64,000 nt of DNA from Limonium bicolor (taxonomy: Eukaryota; Streptophyta; Magnoliopsida; Caryophyllales; Plumbaginaceae), in the NCBI GenBank assembly GCA_023374045.1, contig CM041783.1, positions 125,923,503 to 125,987,502 of the forward strand, written 5' to 3'. The first letter of the stretch is position 1, and every line of letters begins with the position of its first letter. Below, in pieces: positions 59,801 through 64,000 of the stretch. The notes beneath the pieces are model-generated. The model worked only from the letters and a program-made list of their open reading frames with translations, searched no databases and was not told where the DNA came from. A program made the position numbers and the translations under genes.

Positions 59801-60766
59801 CATGACTTACCACCTATTGTGTTTTGGTTGTTAAGTTCCACTATGAACTTCTAACAAGTGTTAACTGGGAAGTGAGGAATCCGGTTGTCCGGTCATGCAT
59901 GTAAGTTAAGAGTAGATATCTGAATCAGATTCAACTCTTATGTTGTTAAGATTGTTCTCCTTAAATTGGCGTTCGATCTCCCGCTAGCTTCTTCCAAAGC
60001 TTACCTATTTTTACTTATGATCGGTTTAGTGGGAACATGTGTTTGTGTGGTGTGTTCGGGTCACTAAATCCGAACCATCTGTGACCTAAGTTACTCGTTC
60101 GACTAACAGAACGGTAATGAGTGTGTTTAACGAGCTTAACATGAGAGTGAATCACTCTCTAGGCTCTTGTGTTATTTGACCCTTGTGGTTTGTTATTGTG
60201 GAACGAAGGTCCACCGTGTATGTGATGTTGAGCTGTGCACTATTGATGCTATGCCCCATGTTATGTTATTTTTTGTATATAAATGAATGCCATGTTATCA
60301 TGACAATTAGTTGCGCGTATCCCGGTAGCCGATGGGCTGCGCGTTAACCATACCAGCCAAGGGTTGCTGACCCCCTCGGGGGATCCATATTTCTTATACT
60401 GCAGGATGAGGATCGAAGAAGCGGAGTGGCTCTAGATCCTAGGAAGTGATTTACTTTTGTATACTTTTGAGATGATGGCCCGGGATGCGCCTATGCTCCC
60501 GTGGCGTTGTATATATTTGGTTGTTGCAGTTAACAGTGATGTGATACAGTGAAGAATATGTAAAGACTCGGTATTGTATATGATGTAATTCTGGTTTAGT
60601 TTTATGCTCGGGAGTCTGATCATCAGACCGGTACACTTGTATTTATTCTGCCTTGTCAACCACGTGGGTGGTTGACGGCGTTGTAGCACCGAAGCGTTAG
60701 TTACTGTTTAGTATTTATTTCCGCTGCGATTTCATTTAGTGACATGTGCGTAGTAGGGGTGTTACA
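56804..60766 (+). repeat. 3' LTR of element B
   Basis: 3963 bp, TG...CA, near-identical to the 5' LTR. Main differences: a 74-bp deletion near 57053, a shorter palindromic array and scattered single-base changes. Followed by the duplication CCCCC. Confidence 0.94.
58978..59419 (+). repeat. GGTCCGACCCA palindromic array in element B 3' LTR
   Basis: Same array as 48760-49214. Frames on both strands here (105-111 codons) follow from the repeat. Confidence 0.85.
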
Positions 60767-60771
60767 CCCCC

Positions 60772-62140
60772 AGCGGGTCAGCTTACGCTGAATATGAATT
60801 TCGCATATACCGCGTGCTAACCGCGGTACGCCGACTACTTTGGGTCGGATATACATGGAGTTCATTTTACATGCATACATACATACTCGTGCTACAACAA
60901 TACAATCAACAATACCTTCATACGCATACAAGGTTCAATACTTACTAAGGAAGACAATTCGATAGTCGACCGTTCGTATTAGTTATTGATTCATTACTCT
61001 TTCGTTACTATACTTGTGCATACTCACTACTCAATACTCCATACTTACGCATACGTACTCAATACTCGATACCTACTCATACATGCTCAATACTCGGTAT
61101 TCATTACATACTCATACTCACTTCTTACTCAGTACTCATTACTTTACTCATACATACGCGATACTCATTACTCATTACTTGGCCTCAGGGCGGAGTCATA
61201 CACAAGACTCGCCACCGGACCTACAATACGAGGGCTATACGCTTAGCTCCTCAAATACTCAAATGCCCGTTTTTACCGGACTACTCAAATTCCCACCACT
61301 CTTCTCTCAGAGTATAATACAATCTCGTGGATTAGCCTAGAAGTATCTCTCTTGATAACCTCCACTAGCTTAGGGAATTACAACCAACTAGTATCCTCAG
61401 ATTTAAGGGTTTCCCCAACGTATCGAATACTCTCATGTTCGGGACTTTACTTACATCAGTCGGGTCCATTCATAATGGGTCGACTAATTACTAAGGGGTT
61501 TGGAGATCCCTCGTTATTCTTTTCTACTCTCATGGTTCGTGTCTTGCACCAAAATTAATTCCTCTAATAGAGGTTACTTATACACTTCCACTACTTATTG
61601 TTTGTGGATTATTCATTTCGGCTCTCTTACCGTTATCGGGAGGTTACTACTCCCGTACACTCTCTCACATTCTAGTGAGTTCATTGGTTTACGTTATCGT
61701 TTATTGATTCGTTAGTTTAGTGTGTGGCTACGGTTCCATCAATTCACAACATGACTCTTACTACGAGTCACTACACAACAAGACTCATCTATGAGTCGAT
61801 CTACGCACTAAGTGAAGCCACATACCTTTCACCGGAGTTAGCTTTACCATGTGTTCCCTCATTCCTTGGTTCACACTTGTTCCACTGATAATGTTCCAAC
61901 ATTATTATTAATACTATACTCTTACGATACACAAATAATTACTACTCCCGTACTTACCCCGTTATCCCGGTGTACTTAATGTTCTCATACTCTCAACTTA
62001 CTTGGTTACTTTTTATACTTGTTTTCCTACTCATATACTTACTTTCTTACTTTTACTACTTCATTTATAGCGTACTACTACATATATATGCATATATGTA
62101 TATAGGCATATACATATACATATGATTACTATAATCATAT
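60772..62140 (-). repeat. Family C LTR, minus strand, continuation
   Basis: Continues 25794-26208 across element B. On the minus strand it shows the CGCGGTTAGCACGCGG segment (60812-60830), the GAGTA-like tract (61010-61165) and further family C sequence. It is cut at 62141 by LTR D. Only about 1.8 kb of this LTR is in the window. Confidence 0.78.
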
Positions 62141-63355
62141 TGAAATACCCCAAACTTAGATATGGTGTTTAAGTGATAAACTAAGATATAAGAAGGTTAA
62201 ATAATGCCTTAGAAACATTAAGAAACATTTTTAATCAAAGAAAACATAAGGAAACACCAAAATAGCAGTTTAAGCAAAAACGTGCTCTAAGCTTGGAGAG
62301 ACTAGGGTGAGCACCCAAATATTGTTCTAAAACCTTAGTAATATCCTAATGGTAATTTTATGTAAATTACCAAAGAAAACTAAGCTCAAAAACAAGTTAA
62401 AACACAAATTGTGCTTTAAGGACTCTTAAAGCACATTTTTGAAAAATTGTCTTAGAGAGGGGTTTTAAGTGGCTAAATGCCCATGATTACTCCTTAATTA
62501 ACACGTGTACTAATTAGTATCACATTAGGAAGTCTAAATCAATGGGAAATCAAAAATTTCACAATTTTGTGCCTTGTTTAGTGAATAGTAACCAAATAGT
62601 GCTAGTTTAAGACATTAGTCAAAGTAAGTCAATTAAATGGTCAACAAAGACCACAATCTACCTTATTTGACCAAGGGGGCCGGTTTTTAAGTGTGACTCA
62701 CCACACTTATCTAGCTAAGTAAAGAGAAAGCAAAAGTAAGTAAGTTCACTATTCACCTTTTAGCATAATATCTTACCTTTAGTAGTCCTCTCTCCTCCTT
62801 TCTTCATTCTTCATCTTCTCCATTGGTTTCTCTTGCTCTCTTTCCTCTCTTTCACGTAAGAAGACACCTCCATGCTAGCTCCATCTTCTTTTGCCCACAT
62901 CTGGCTCATTTAAGCTCAAAATCAAAACCAAGTACATATATCTCTTAGTAAGCTCAAGCTCTTCCTTTCTATCTTTTCAAAACTTCAAGAGCCTCATTTT
63001 GGAGTTAAGGCAAACGACCGTTAGAGGAGGACTGTTAGAGGAGGAAACTCAAGTTTGGAGACTCCATTAGCTTCTCCATTCTCTTAAGGCAAAGAATATG
63101 TAAGAAAATCTAGGTTTCCATCATTTTCTCTCCATGTCCGAAAATTATCACTCATGGGGTTCCATTTTTATGCCTTGTTCTAGCTTGTTTTATACTCTCC
63201 AAAGGATAAAAGGGGTCCTTCTTGCTTCATATCCAAGCTTGTCTTGAGAAACCAAGGTAAAACCATCAATTTAATGCCTTAAAACACATTTTAACCTAGG
63301 CTTTTATTCCTTAAGGTTAGTGTGTTGTTTAGTAATCATTAGAGTCATTGATTAT
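62141..63355 (+). repeat. LTR D (family B/E-like), 5' part
   Basis: Starts TGAAATACCCCAAACTTAG inside the minus-strand family C LTR and parallels the first 1.2 kb of LTR E, with GGGGGCCGGTTTTTAAG (62674), a polypyrimidine-rich tract and CCAAGGTAAAACC (63253). It loses similarity near 63356. Confidence 0.75.
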
Positions 63356-64000
63356 TGATAAGTGTCCAAATGAGCATGATTTATAGGTGTATTTCACATA
63401 TTATATTAGCACTTTTCTTGCTCATTTCTCCACTTCGGTTAGTTTTCCTCTAGTTTATGTTTTATTGTTTATCTCACAAAATTATTGGTTTAACATGAGG
63501 AAAACCAAGCCGGGAGTGAAGTAGACAAAGAGACGAACGCGTAGGCGCAGACGGCTCAGAAAACGGAGTCCAAACGAAGAATCTAGAGCCGTAGAAGAAA
63601 TAAGCCTAGACATCACGATAACAGGCGGACGTCTCACAAAGGACTACCGCCCAGTATGGGGCGGACATCACACACCCAACCGCCTCCCTTGGAGGCGGGC
63701 AAATAACACACAACCGCCTCTGAAAGAGGCGGACAAGGCACACCAAACCGCCGCTTCCGCGCGGTCTTGGAGGCGGAACGAAGAGAGGCTACCGCCTCAA
63801 AGGAGGCGGACGTGACATTAGGCTACCGCCTACAAAGAGGCGGACAACACACAGAAGACCGCCTCGCGGTAAATATAGAGGCTACCGCCTCTTAACTCGC
63901 GGACAACACTGAGGCTACCGCCTCCTTATCAGGCGGACGAGACACAGGCTACCGCCTGGTTCACTCGCGGACAAGACAGAGAAGACCGCCACTTATCAGG
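63356..64000. repeat. Unidentified repeat with a CCGCCT/AGGCGG hairpin array, runs off-window
   Basis: From about 63356 the sequence no longer resembles the LTR families; a TG (TGATAAGTGTCC) may be an LTR start. From 63625 to the end an array of about nine units, spaced roughly 40 bp, reads ACCGCCT...AGGCGGAC with changing spacers; some arms are replaced by CTCGCGGAC. Each unit can fold on itself. No coding frame is seen. Confidence 0.6.

Larger units (their letters stand above)
26209..60766 (+). mobile_element. Element B: chromodomain Ty3/gypsy element carrying AlkB
   Basis: Complete element with LTRs 26209-50560 (split by element A) and 56804-60766 and a 5-bp target duplication CCCCC. Without element A it is about 14.2 kb. 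Order: LTR (about 4.0 kb), tRNA-iMet primer site at 50566, gag with two predicted introns, an AlkB-type frame inside a third, pol (protease, RT, RNase H, integrase, chromodomain), polypurine tract and LTR. The chromodomain, primer type and long LTRs fit the Tekay/Del chromovirus clade (inference). Gag carries a stop and a frameshift and pol carries four frameshifts, so this copy cannot make its own Gag-Pol unless these are assembly errors. LTR identity is very high, so insertion was recent. Confidence 0.92.

Noticed and set aside
63625..64000. CRISPR-like regular repeats at the right edge and in the GTCCG arrays.
   Set aside because: Units are internally palindromic and variable, spacers are irregular, there are no cas genes, and the genome is a plant.

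Overview
This is plant nuclear DNA, probably from a eudicot. It is a nest of LTR retrotransposons with no recognisable host gene. The evidence is the tRNA-iMet primer-binding sites, gag-pol reading frames with RT, RNase H, integrase and chromodomain signatures, kilobase-long LTRs beginning TGAAATACCCC and ending GGGGTRTTACA, 5-bp target-site duplications and plant-type introns.

Layout, left to right. 1-4663 is an LTR of family A (start off-window). 4664-5803 is the start of a family-B-like LTR on the minus strand. 5847-17120 is a family C solo LTR interrupted at 7447-16054 by element F, a non-autonomous Tat/Ogre-like element (LTRs 1.74 and 1.79 kb, tRNA-Arg-type PBS, duplication GATAC). 17121-18745 is minus-strand LTR-like DNA. 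18746-20922 is non-coding DNA. 20923-21426 is a foldback MITE. From 21601 a set of Russian dolls begins: LTR E (+, family B-like) is split by a family C LTR on the minus strand (25794-26208 and 60772-62140). That LTR is split by complete element B (26209-60766, duplication CCCCC). The 5' LTR of B is split by complete element A (27273-47613, duplication GTCCT). The 3' LTR of A is split by a family C solo LTR (42525-46768, duplication AGCCC). Another B-like LTR (D) starts at 62141, and an unidentified repeat with a hairpin array starts near 63356.

The most interesting content is in elements A and B, both chromodomain Ty3/gypsy elements (Tekay/Del-like). Each carries, between gag and pol and in the same orientation, an intact 220-241 aa AlkB-type 2-oxoglutarate/Fe(II) dioxygenase frame with the full catalytic set (HxD, distal H, RxxxxxR). 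The two copies are about 69% identical over 219 residues without a gap, although A and B are separate families. Comparing A with B predicts three introns in gag-pol. The third (about 1.0-1.1 kb) contains the whole AlkB frame, so splicing would choose between Gag-Pol and AlkB. In both elements gag and pol carry frameshifts while AlkB is open. I know AlkB domains from some plant positive-strand RNA viruses, but I do not know them as a standard part of LTR retrotransposons.

The LTRs of families A, B and C share a compact 3' module: a TATA box about 90% of the way along, a CAGACCG motif, a roughly 22-nt hairpin whose stem covaries between families, GGCGTTGTA and TTCCGCTGC. Several LTR types, including the unrelated element F, also carry arrays of short palindromic units built on GTCCG/CGGAC or CCGCCT/AGGCGG.
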